DNA of 28,654 bases. It comes from a virus. Of this stretch, positions 22,101 through 28,075 are shown piece by piece; within the stretch, counting starts at the first letter, position 1, and each line of letters starts with the position of its first letter. The notes beneath the pieces are model-generated. The model was not told where the DNA came from, searched no databases, and saw only the letters and a program-made list of their open reading frames with translations. Location of the stretch: positions 1 to 28,654 of IMG/VR virus record IMGVR_UViG_3300021368_000130; one strand, 5' to 3'. The position numbers and the translations under genes were made by a program.

Positions 22101-23143
22101 TAGGCGACTTCGCAGCTTTCAATATATAGAGATTTCATCAAGTTCTTCAAATCATTTTTATTTACGGACATTTCTACTTCATCAATATACTCACTCAAAA
22201 GAGTCATAGTATCCTTTACCTCAACGTCTGTGTCTCCGTCGCTTAGATCGTCTTCTAGAAGGGTCTCAGCGATCTTTACATCATGAACACCTACATTGTA
22301 AAGACGATCAACCAGTGTCTCAAACATATGGTAGTCAGTTTTGTTTTCGACGACGATCTTAATGTACTTGTCTTTATAATGCAGCACATCTTGTTTGTTG
22401 TAGTCCACACTGGTGTCATCATAGAAGATCTTCTCGAAGATATCATACGGATTTGCGATAAACTTGAGTCGATCACTTTCAGTATCGTAGATATGGAAAC
22501 CGCGAGTGTCTTTATAATCATTCCAGAACATCTGATAAGGGTTGCCAAGGTATTGGACATTACCTTTCTTGGACTTGTGATGAAAATGTCCAGACCATAC
22601 GCGCTTGAAGCGATGGAACAAACCAGCATCCATGCCATGATCCATCTTCATGCCAGGTGTCACTTCAAAACCATTGAGTTCTAGGTGACCACAACAGATA
22701 TCTGCTTCGCTGGTTTCTAATCTACGGAAGACATCTTCCTGATTCTCTTTGTTGATCCAAGGGAGCATCAAAAATACTTTCTTACCCATCAGAACTTCAG
22801 TGGGTTCAGAATAGATCTTGATGTTCTTGTAATTTTCTAGGAGAAGTTCAGGTGAGTTGACCTTGTTAGTGTTCTTGTAATATGTGCAGTGATTGCCCAG
22901 CAACATATGCACGTTGTATGGTCTTAGTCTCTCAAAATAATTTTCACGCACACGGTGAAAAGTATTAAAGTCCATAGACTTTCGATTATCAAATGTGTCG
23001 CCCAAATCAAAGATGACGCGGACACCTTCTCTTTCAAGCGTTGGAAAGAATACATCGTCGTAAAATTTTTGGAAGTAGTTCCAGAATGCTAGAGAACCTT
23101 TACGTCCGTCAAGATGCTGGTCAGTAATCAGTGCAATTTTCAT
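22100..23143 (-). CDS. gp47: Recombination endonuclease subunit gp47 (SbcD/Mre11-like)
   Basis: A 347-residue metallophosphoesterase nuclease, partner of gp46. Motifs: ITDQHLDG (D8, H10), FDLGDTFDNR with GDTFD at 48-52, LLGNHCTYY with GNH at 83-85, CCGHLELNG at 150-158 and VWSGHFHHK with GHFHH at 185-189; together these supply the two-metal site. The first motif is DQH where DxH is expected, so it is intact. Length matches T4 gp47 (339). An acidic C-terminal region (EDDLSDGDTDVEV) lies before the final helix. The start overlaps the 75-residue gene by four bases. Confidence 0.97.
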   Translation of the reverse strand: MKIALITDQHLDGRKGSLAFWNYFQKFYDDVFFPTLEREGVRVIFDLGDTFDNRKSMDFNTFHRVRENYFERLRPYNVHMLLGNHCTYYKNTNKVNSPELLLENYKNIKIYSEPTEVLMGKKVFLMLPWINKENQEDVFRRLETSEADICCGHLELNGFEVTPGMKMDHGMDAGLFHRFKRVWSGHFHHKSKKGNVQYLGNPYQMFWNDYKDTRGFHIYDTESDRLKFIANPYDIFEKIFYDDTSVDYNKQDVLHYKDKYIKIVVENKTDYHMFETLVDRLYNVGVHDVKIAETLLEDDLSDGDTDVEVKDTMTLLSEYIDEVEMSVNKNDLKNLMKSLYIESCEVA

Positions 23144-23367
23144 TGGGGTTTGTGATCCTTCATACCATCATGATTGCCATCTCCTGGCAGTTTGCCATAC
23201 GCTAGGTATTCTACTGCTTGCAGAGAACCTTCCAGTCTGGTTAGATCTCTTTGAATACGATTGTATTCATCAACTGCTTCCTGCAATTCTTCTGCTCTAG
23301 CAGTTAGTTGAGCAGTTCTTTTTGTAAAACGCTCAACCAGTTGTTCATAATTTTCAGTCGGTTTCAT
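23140..23367 (-). CDS. Small coiled-coil protein ahead of gp47
   Basis: A 75-residue protein dominated by a helix: NYEQLVERFTKRTAQLTARA then EELQEAVDEYNRIQRDLTRL, with heptad-like spacing over about 50 residues, ending in a Gly/Asp/His-rich tail. The ribosome binding site is excellent (AGGAGG five bases before ATG), built into the last codons of the preceding gene. It overlaps the preceding gene and gp47 by four bases each. Probably a dimeric helper or structural adaptor; function unknown. Confidence 0.75.
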   Translation of the reverse strand: MKPTENYEQLVERFTKRTAQLTARAEELQEAVDEYNRIQRDLTRLEGSLQAVEYLAYGKLPGDGNHDGMKDHKPQ

Positions 23368-23669
23368 AGTTTACCTCCTACAACTCCAGAATTTACAACT
23401 CTAGTATATTGTTCAATGCTACCATCTTGAATGCACTTTAGATGCCAGCGTGTCATTTCCAACACACCTTCTTCAGTAGCACCTGTAATGAAGTGAGCAC
23501 CAAAGATAGGTTCCTTCAGAACACTTGTAAAGAGACCAAAGCGTGTCTTCTTAATAAAGAAACAATCATCAATCCAAACCTGATCTTCAGGAATGTTTTT
23601 CTCAATCGTTGGATTCGGACCCAGACTCGTCATCACACTGGTCGGTTTCTTTTGTTCCACTTTGTCCAT
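23364..23669 (-). CDS. Small conserved-looking hypothetical protein (101 residues)
   Basis: From the ATG at 23669; a second ATG at 23633 would give an 89-residue form starting MTSLGPNPTIE and a shorter overlap with the gene before it. Middle: EDQVWIDDCFFIKKTRFGLF, a beta-rich stretch, then VLKEPIFGAHFITGATEEGV and a helix EMTRWHLKCIQDGS. The C-terminal GVVGGKL codons form the ribosome binding site of the next gene. It overlaps the preceding 87-residue gene by 68 bases in another frame. Family not recognised. Confidence 0.7.
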   Translation of the reverse strand: MDKVEQKKPTSVMTSLGPNPTIEKNIPEDQVWIDDCFFIKKTRFGLFTSVLKEPIFGAHFITGATEEGVLEMTRWHLKCIQDGSIEQYTRVVNSGVVGGKL

Positions 23670-23865
23670 CTTTATTAAATCCAAAAGGTCCTACTTTGTT
23701 CTTGACTCGATCTTTCATGACAGCACCACTCAGTGCTTCCATGACTTTCAAAACATCCTCTGCTTTAGCAGTTACCCTCATTCGTTCCACTACGAAGTCA
23801 TACTTCTGGAAGAATTCATCTGAGACTAGTTTGTAGTCTTCAATTGTAATTGGTTCGTCTTTCAT
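23602..23865 (-). CDS. Small hypothetical protein following gp55 (87 residues)
   Basis: Its ATG overlaps the gp55 stop by four bases (ATGA). The N-terminal 55 residues are helical (ITIEDYKLVSDEFFQKYDFV, then AKAEDVLKVMEALSGAVMKD). The last 30 are polar and acidic, ending DDESGSESND, and are probably disordered; this part overlaps the next gene. Translational coupling to the late sigma factor makes a gp55 co-regulator conceivable, for example a role like T4 gp33, but there is no sequence resemblance to gp33 that I can see. Confidence 0.7.
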   Translation of the reverse strand: MKDEPITIEDYKLVSDEFFQKYDFVVERMRVTAKAEDVLKVMEALSGAVMKDRVKNKVGPFGFNKDGQSGTKETDQCDDESGSESND

Positions 23866-24356
23866 CGGTTCATTCGGGTTTCAATGTTTTCTTTAATACT
23901 ACCCATGTCAGAATAGGAAGCATTCATTCCTGCCATGTCTCCTTCATAACGCTCGGTATACATGACTTCCTGGTATCCAGACTTCTCAAGAATCTTACCC
24001 TTGATTTCAAGTTGTTTCTTTTCTTTCTGGATGCGACGCAAGAAGGCATAGTAAATGATCTGCGTGAAATAAGCAAAAGGATTGGAACTCTTCTCAGGAT
24101 CAAAGTTATCAATGTACTGCAAGCAATTTTCAATTCCGTCACAGATCATGTCCTCTCGGAACATGTAGTTGACAAAGTTTGGTTTGAATGAAAGGTGCGT
24201 AGCAATCTTCAGAAAACATTCACCTATGTAATTAGTGACACGAGGACGTTCAGTTCCTGCTTCTGTTGCTGCTTGCACCTTCTTACGATACTCAACAATC
24301 GCTGCCAAGAATTCTTTGTTGTTTACGTAATACTCTTTGTTTTTAGTCCTTGACAT
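23862..24356 (-). CDS. gp55: Late-transcription sigma factor gp55
   Basis: A 164-residue reduced sigma factor that directs host RNA polymerase to late promoters of the TATAAATA type, working with the gp45 clamp. The sigma region-2-like core is visible: ENCLQYIDNFDPEKSSNPFA then YFTQIIYYAFLRRIQKEKKQ, the helix that recognises the -10 box. N-terminal KNKEYYVNNKEFLAAIVEYR is typical of cyanophage gp55. I start at ATG 24356; a longer in-frame TTG form would overlap the promoter -10 box at 24381. Length resembles T4 gp55 (185). Directly preceded by a consensus-like sigma70 promoter, so it should be made before late genes. Confidence 0.94.
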   Translation of the reverse strand: MSRTKNKEYYVNNKEFLAAIVEYRKKVQAATEAGTERPRVTNYIGECFLKIATHLSFKPNFVNYMFREDMICDGIENCLQYIDNFDPEKSSNPFAYFTQIIYYAFLRRIQKEKKQLEIKGKILEKSGYQEVMYTERYEGDMAGMNASYSDMGSIKENIETRMNR

Positions 24357-24380
24357 GCTTTTGCTTTGTTTCCTACAACC

Positions 24381-24409
24381 AGTATAAGTGATCTCAGACA
24401 ATCTGTCAA
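24381..24409 (-). promoter_or_regulatory. Strong sigma70-type promoter for gp55
   Basis: Minus strand: TTGACA (24409-24404), a 17-base spacer, TATACT (24386-24381), 25 bases upstream of the gp55 ATG. Perfect -35, optimal spacing and a five-of-six -10 make this the best host-type promoter in the window. Confidence 0.85.
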
Positions 24410-24456
24410 TAGGGCTTGACAGAACCTCAGAAACTCAGTACAATAACTCTGTCAAG
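24402..24456. repeat. Three copies of TCTGTCAA in inverted arrangement
   Basis: TCTGTCAA (24402-24409) and its complement TTGACAGA (24416-24423) form a perfect eight-base inverted repeat around a six-base spacer. A third copy TCTGTCAA lies at 24448-24455. The repeats coincide with -35 boxes on both strands, so they may be promoter elements, operator sites, or both. Confidence 0.75.
24416..24444 (+). promoter_or_regulatory. Possible divergent sigma70-type promoter (plus strand)
   Basis: Plus strand: TTGACA (24416-24421), a 17-base spacer, TACAAT (24439-24444). It points away from gp55, and no plus-strand gene follows; a transcript would be antisense to the Sm-like gene and uvsW. Confidence 0.5.
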
Positions 24457-24479
24457 GGTTCAAAAGATAACTGTATCTA

Positions 24480-24869
24480 TTAGCTTCTTTTAAATAGTGA
24501 TTCTAGATTCTTTCTCACTTCTTCTACTGAACCTACATAACCATTGTTCTTGAGTTTTTTTGTCTCTACATTAATTTCACCATCATCTTCTTCTAGATTA
24601 CCTAGATAGAATCTTTTGATTCTTTCATCACATTCACTCATGGTAACTATCTGTTCCATCTTTACTATGAACATATCTTCGTAAGATGATTTAATCCATT
24701 CCTTAAGAACAAACCCTTCTACACGTTTACCATTCTTTTTAGAGATATGGGTTTCAACTACCATTGGTTTTTCTACTAGTAAAGAATCTTCGTTAGGTAA
24801 GTAGCATACTTTTGCTACAAGTTCTTCACCAGTAGATAATTTTATTGTTGAATAGAATTCTTCTTCCAT
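24480..24869 (-). CDS. Sm-like protein following UvsW
   Basis: A 129-residue, mostly beta protein. MEEEFYSTIKLSTGEELVAK then VCYLPNEDSLLVEKPMVVET has the Sm1-type strand-Gly-strand layout (hydrophobic-x-L-x-TGEEL-x-A-x-V). FVLKEWIKSSYEDMFIVKME then QIVTMSECDERIKRFY closes the barrel-like part, and the last 30 residues are helical. The overall pattern is shared with the two proteins at 10379-11123, suggesting paralogues. The ATG abuts the uvsW stop (TAA-ATG). Function unknown; nucleic-acid binding is possible. Confidence 0.75.
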   Translation of the reverse strand: MEEEFYSTIKLSTGEELVAKVCYLPNEDSLLVEKPMVVETHISKKNGKRVEGFVLKEWIKSSYEDMFIVKMEQIVTMSECDERIKRFYLGNLEEDDGEINVETKKLKNNGYVGSVEEVRKNLESLFKRS

Positions 24870-26336
24870 TTATTTTCTTAGATCTACTTTTACTTTTTCA
24901 TATTTGAAATTCTCTTCTTGATAGATCTTCACTCTTTCGTATAAATGTCTTAAGGTGTAATTAGATCTTTTTTCGTTAGAGATATCATCAGCAATATCAT
25001 AAAGTGTTGCTATGTCTTTACCCTCTCCCTTCCTTAAGACTCTACCGATAGATTGTAGATTACGAACTCTAGATTTAGAAGGTGATGCGAAGATAATATT
25101 ATGTAAGCGTTTAATGTTAATGCCAGTAGAGAATGTTCCGTAAGAAGCAATGATAACTGCGTTGTCTTCCTTCTCAGCAATCTCTCGGACTTCTTCTCTG
25201 GCGTCTACATCGACTGAACCATGGACGAAAAATACTTTTCTTTCGTCTCCTACAACATTATTTATCATTTCATATAATGGTTCACCATGCTTCTCCACAT
25301 AGTTAAAGAGAACCAATGTATTGCCTTCTAGATCTTTGACAAGATTTTTGATGAGGTTGTTTCTTTTTTGACAAGTGACAAGGTACTCCATCTCTGCATG
25401 GTAGTCCTCAAAGAACTGATACTCATGCTTACACATAAGGATCTTGATACGGAAGTTAGAAAGGTATCCTTTCTTGATAAGATCATCCGTCTTAGTTACT
25501 TTCTCACAGGAACCAAAGAGTCCTTCCAACACCCACTTGTGTGTCTTACTGCCATCCAACGTACCAGTAAATCCGAATCGGTACTTGGCATTGTGCAGTT
25601 TAGTCATGATACCTGTCAGACTCTTTGACTTAAATAGATGTGCTTCATCACCGATAACACACTCAATGTCATCGAAGTATCTTTTGGGAAATTTATAGAT
25701 TGATTGCCAAGTTGAGATGACAACTGGTTTATCAGTATTCTTATCTTTGCCTGAATAAATGGCGTGACAATAATCTTCTGCGTTCCATCCATAGTCCTTA
25801 AAGTCTTTGATCATCTGCTCTACGAGAGATGTGGTAGGAACCACCAGCAGAATCTTTTTCTTGGTAGCAACGTAATACCTTACAATGCTGTAAATCATAA
25901 GTGACTTACCAGATCCTGTCGGAGACAGGAATAACCCTCTGTTGTTTTTGAGTGCCTGGTAAACTGTATTGTATTGATAATCTCTAGGTTGATACTTAGA
26001 GATCTTATCCATAAAAACTTTTACTCCACCCTTTGACACAAAGTCATTGGATTCCTCCGCTTCGCCATACCATTCATTCTCTTCGTATTTAATGCTGTAA
26101 CGTTTTTCTTTCGCCCATACTTTTAGGTGGTTTAGTAACCCACCATAAAGTTCGCCTGTACCTGGGGAGTACAGACGAATCATGCCATCCCAGTATTTGA
26201 ACCTGGGTTGTCTCTTTAGAAATTTTGCTTCTGGTAATTCAAAAGAGAAGTAGTCAGATAGTTCATGGTGAATATGAGGTTCTGACTTGAGTGTCAGATA
26301 AACCTCATTCTTCTTCTTTACAACGATGTCGGACAT
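24870..26336 (-). CDS. uvsW: UvsW recombination helicase
   Basis: A 488-residue superfamily 2 DNA helicase/translocase that remodels branched DNA (R-loops, stalled forks, Holliday junctions), shifting T4 from origin- to recombination-dependent replication. N-terminal domain (1-115) precedes the core: Walker A LSPTGSGKSLM at 138-148, motif Ia VVPTTSLVEQM, DEAH box at 230-233 (CVIGDEAHLFK), motif III FGFTGTL, and motif VI QSIGRVLRKGEGK. Length is near T4 UvsW (503). Coupled to uvsY upstream (TAATG). Confidence 0.96.
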   Translation of the reverse strand: MSDIVVKKKNEVYLTLKSEPHIHHELSDYFSFELPEAKFLKRQPRFKYWDGMIRLYSPGTGELYGGLLNHLKVWAKEKRYSIKYEENEWYGEAEESNDFVSKGGVKVFMDKISKYQPRDYQYNTVYQALKNNRGLFLSPTGSGKSLMIYSIVRYYVATKKKILLVVPTTSLVEQMIKDFKDYGWNAEDYCHAIYSGKDKNTDKPVVISTWQSIYKFPKRYFDDIECVIGDEAHLFKSKSLTGIMTKLHNAKYRFGFTGTLDGSKTHKWVLEGLFGSCEKVTKTDDLIKKGYLSNFRIKILMCKHEYQFFEDYHAEMEYLVTCQKRNNLIKNLVKDLEGNTLVLFNYVEKHGEPLYEMINNVVGDERKVFFVHGSVDVDAREEVREIAEKEDNAVIIASYGTFSTGINIKRLHNIIFASPSKSRVRNLQSIGRVLRKGEGKDIATLYDIADDISNEKRSNYTLRHLYERVKIYQEENFKYEKVKVDLRK

Positions 26337-26809
26337 TAGTTTCCATTAATAAATCTTTCCCATTCAATCGCATTTTTCACATGGTAGTTGCGAGCAGAAA
26401 CCTGCTTCAGTACATGATCAAGATAGTTGAGCATCATGTCGATGTACTTTACTTTTGCTTCGATGTTGATAATGTCCTCATCAGCATCTAGATAGACCCT
26501 CATCTTTTCAGATGTCTTGATACTAGACCCAAAAGGTTTTTCGGCGTAGACTTTTGCTTCTGCCTCCCCGCCATAATATTCTCGTTTTTCCTTGAGGGTT
26601 TTTCTCAGTTCAAATTCCAGACTGGTCTTTACCTGTGAAAGATCCGTGTAATGGTTTAAGTATTTATTATGCAAGAAAGGGATCTCCATTGAGATCTTTC
26701 CCAAGTCAGTTGTATACTGCTTGTTACGGAACTCATGCTCTACGTGACTATCTTCTCTCCACTCTTTCTTGATGCGTTCAAACAGATGATGTAGTTTTTC
26801 AAAGTTCAT
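26336..26809 (-). CDS. uvsY: UvsY recombination mediator
   Basis: A 157-residue protein that loads UvsX onto gp32-coated single-stranded DNA. The C-terminal two-thirds align by eye with T4 UvsY (137): LKEKREYYGG (T4 ALKARLDYYSG), KMRVYLDADEDIINIEAKVK (T4 KTVLSADKDVLKVDTSLQ) and RNYHVKNAIEWERFING (T4 RGFAIKHIQDMRAFEAG). It has a longer N-terminus. Adjacent to uvsW as in T4, and overlapping the tail protein gene by four bases. Confidence 0.93.
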   Translation of the reverse strand: MNFEKLHHLFERIKKEWREDSHVEHEFRNKQYTTDLGKISMEIPFLHNKYLNHYTDLSQVKTSLEFELRKTLKEKREYYGGEAEAKVYAEKPFGSSIKTSEKMRVYLDADEDIINIEAKVKYIDMMLNYLDHVLKQVSARNYHVKNAIEWERFINGN

Positions 26810-27312
26810 GCATTAGATGTGGTTCTGATTTTAAATTCAGTATACTTGAACGTGACCTGTGCCGTAAAGTATTCTGTGTCAGTTTGTGTAGCGTCCATGG
26901 TCAACCCAGTAAGTTCCACTGGGAACAGACGCTCGAAACTAATAATGTGATTCACATTGTAATGTGATGTGGTGATAAACAATTCTCCTTGAGAAAATTC
27001 AATCTCATCAGAAGAATGTTCTTCCGCGCCACCATTCTTTCTAATCCAGTCGTATACGCTCTTGTAGTTTACAAGGTCTTCATCGACGATAAACTGCAGA
27101 GTGAGGTCTCCATAGGTAACGCCCCCTCCAGGGGTCACAGGGAAGGATCTGAAGCGTGTAGGAACCTCTGTGAAGGGCATCTGGATCTCTGGGATGCCTG
27201 CAGATTGACAGAAAAAATCTACCCCCTCAAAGAGTTCCAGTTTGAGCTGGAACCCCAAAGGAGATAGAAAGTTTCTATTAGTAGGTTGTTCTTTGTACCA
27301 ACTAGCAGGCAT
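26806..27312 (-). CDS. Tail tube-fold protein (gp19-like; probable gp3 tail completion slot)
   Basis: A 168-residue protein with the gp19 tail-tube pattern: GFQLKLELFEGVDFFCQSAG, then IPEIQMPFTEVPTRFRSFP, a GGGVTYGDLTLQFIVDEDLV strand pair, YKSVYDWIRKNG, and a final beta-hairpin LTGLTMDATQTDTEYFTAQ then VTFKYTEF. This matches T4 gp19 in architecture (FxV-strand, CxxxxLP, GDRTFxDWTVTVxND, F-x-DW). However, cyanophages usually have gp19 itself between gp18 and gp20, and the gene between gp23 and uvsY is generally named gp3 (tail completion and sheath stabiliser), which is my best guess. CTAAATA lies 26 bases upstream. Confidence 0.8.
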   Translation of the reverse strand: MPASWYKEQPTNRNFLSPLGFQLKLELFEGVDFFCQSAGIPEIQMPFTEVPTRFRSFPVTPGGGVTYGDLTLQFIVDEDLVNYKSVYDWIRKNGGAEEHSSDEIEFSQGELFITTSHYNVNHIISFERLFPVELTGLTMDATQTDTEYFTAQVTFKYTEFKIRTTSNA

Positions 27313-27337
27313 AGTATGTCAGCTTCCCAAGCACTAC

Positions 27338-27344
27338 TATTTAG
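27338..27344 (-). promoter_or_regulatory. Late promoter (CTAAATA)
   Basis: The minus strand reads GACTAAATAGTAG, overlapping the stop codon of the 43-residue gene and 26 bases upstream of the tail protein ATG at 27312. Same motif and spacing as the promoter at 4742. Confidence 0.65.
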
Positions 27345-27472
27345 TCGTTGGGTTCATAGAGTGGACAAGGTTCTTCCATCAGGATTTCGTTCTTTACTTT
27401 CGCAATTCTTTCTAGCAATGTTTCTTCGTCTTGGTCTTCAAAGAAATTGTCGATGAAATCTAAATCTTTCAT
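27341..27472 (-). CDS. Very small acidic protein (43 residues)
   Basis: Encodes MKDLDFIDNFFEDQDEETLL then ERIAKVKNEILMEEPCPLYE and PND: an acidic amphipathic helix protein. GGAGAG lies four bases upstream of the ATG. Its ATG overlaps the stop of the preceding gene by four bases (ATGA) and its stop overlaps a late promoter. Function unknown. Confidence 0.65.
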   Translation of the reverse strand: MKDLDFIDNFFEDQDEETLLERIAKVKNEILMEEPCPLYEPND

Positions 27473-27633
27473 TCTCTCCACTCTTGTAGGATATCTAGAA
27501 TTTTGTTTAATGAATCATGAGCACCATCATGCCAGTCTCCTGATTTGTCGTGGTGCTCTCCGTTGAATAGGGCAGTCTTCAACTTGTATACTCTAGCAAG
27601 AATATCAGTCTTCTGCATGATTGCTCGCGGCAT
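27469..27633 (-). CDS. Very small protein with GEHHDKSGDWHDGAH motif (54 residues)
   Basis: Encodes MPRAIMQKTDILARVYKLKT then ALFNGEHHDKSGDWHDGAHD and SLNKILDILQEWRE. Two amphipathic helices flank a His/Asp-rich centre that could bind metal. I recall short cyanophage proteins of the form KTALxNGxHxDKSxxWxDGAH. The first ATG has no obvious ribosome binding site; an internal ATG at residue 6 (27618) is an alternative start. Function unknown. Confidence 0.7.
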   Translation of the reverse strand: MPRAIMQKTDILARVYKLKTALFNGEHHDKSGDWHDGAHDSLNKILDILQEWRE

Positions 27634-27654
27634 AGTTTGATTCTATCATACACC

Positions 27655-27661
27655 TATTTAA
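27655..27661 (-). promoter_or_regulatory. Possible late promoter (TTAAATA)
   Basis: The minus strand reads ATTAAATAGG immediately after the terminator at 27661-27685 and 22 bases upstream of the ATG at 27633. It is one base off the CTAAATA motif. Confidence 0.35.
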
Positions 27662-27685
27662 TAAAAAAGGACCCCTTCGGGTCCT
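27661..27685 (-). terminator. Rho-independent terminator
   Basis: AGGACCC-GAAG-GGGTCCT on the minus strand, seven pairs, followed by TTTTTT. It closes the unit of the 57-residue gene. Confidence 0.9.
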
Positions 27686-27709
27686 GGAGTTGCATTTATG
27701 TTTTTATTC

Positions 27710-27883
27710 TCACATAAGCAGCCTCTTACAAATACGTTTACATTGTGATTGGTCTAATGAATCGCACTCAATTAAGCATTCGTAGTAATCATTAATTGCT
27801 TGTGTTTCTATACTTAATTCATCGAGTGTGTCTTCAAGGTGTCGCCACTCATCTAGTTGTGAGCGAGACAACAGATTGTGCAT
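27710..27883 (-). CDS. Small Cys-containing acidic protein (57 residues)
   Basis: The ATG at 27883 has GGAGG four bases upstream, so it is preferred over an in-frame TTG fifteen bases earlier. The protein, MHNLLSRSQLDEWRHLEDTL then DELSIETQAINDYYECLIEC and DSLDQSQCKRICKRLLM, is helical with four Cys residues in the second half (C-x3-C, then C-x3-C), which might pair as a helical hairpin or bind metal. A strong terminator follows. Function unknown. Confidence 0.65.
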   Translation of the reverse strand: MHNLLSRSQLDEWRHLEDTLDELSIETQAINDYYECLIECDSLDQSQCKRICKRLLM

Positions 27884-27910
27884 TTCGCCTCCATGCAAGT
27901 TATCAACATA

Positions 27911-27934
27911 CTATAGGGAGGAGTTAGGGAGCAT
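27911..27934 (-). other. Possible seven-codon leader ORF (MLPNSSL)
   Basis: AGGTGATATC precedes an ATG at 27934 that opens a seven-codon frame ending in TAG. Its CCTCC (27921-27917) is complementary to the GGAGG ribosome binding site of the 57-residue gene (27892-27888), so translation of the leader could control access to that site. Speculative. Confidence 0.3.
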
Positions 27935-27981
27935 GATATCACCTCATAATTCTGTACTATCTAGGAGAGTTCATGTATCGT

Positions 27982-27987
27982 AGTATA
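27982..27987 (-). promoter_or_regulatory. Isolated TATACT -10-like box
   Basis: The minus strand reads TATACT about 100 bases upstream of the 57-residue gene, in the space after the gp23 terminator. No convincing -35 hexamer lies at 16-18 bases, so it is a weak candidate. Confidence 0.3.
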
Positions 27988-28022
27988 CATTTATTGCTTT
28001 TTTACATAAGCGTTACATAAAG

Positions 28023-28051
28023 ACAAAAAAAGAGACCCTTTCGGGTCTCTT
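28023..28051 (-). terminator. Rho-independent terminator after gp23
   Basis: AAGAGACCC-GAAA-GGGTCTCTT on the minus strand forms a nine-pair stem with a GAAA tetraloop, followed by a T run. It lies about 25 bases after the capsid gene stop, a fitting strong stop for the most highly expressed late gene. Confidence 0.93.
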
Positions 28052-28075
28052 GTAACAGATTGTGAATCCGATGGA

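Noticed and set aside
21490-22209. Open plus-strand frame of 239 codons opposite gp46, the DUF3110-like gene and gp47
   Set aside because: It lies entirely opposite well-identified genes, its product is Ser/Thr/Ile-rich without domain structure, and no promoter or ribosome binding site supports it.
24356-24401. A TTG start giving gp55 a 15-residue extension
   Set aside because: It would place codons over the promoter -10 box; the ATG at 24356 gives the usual gp55 N-terminus.
26806-27312. Assignment as the true gp19 tail tube gene
   Set aside because: The pattern fits, but in cyanophages gp19 lies between gp18 and gp20; this position after gp23 is usually the gp3 slot, so I left the symbol open.
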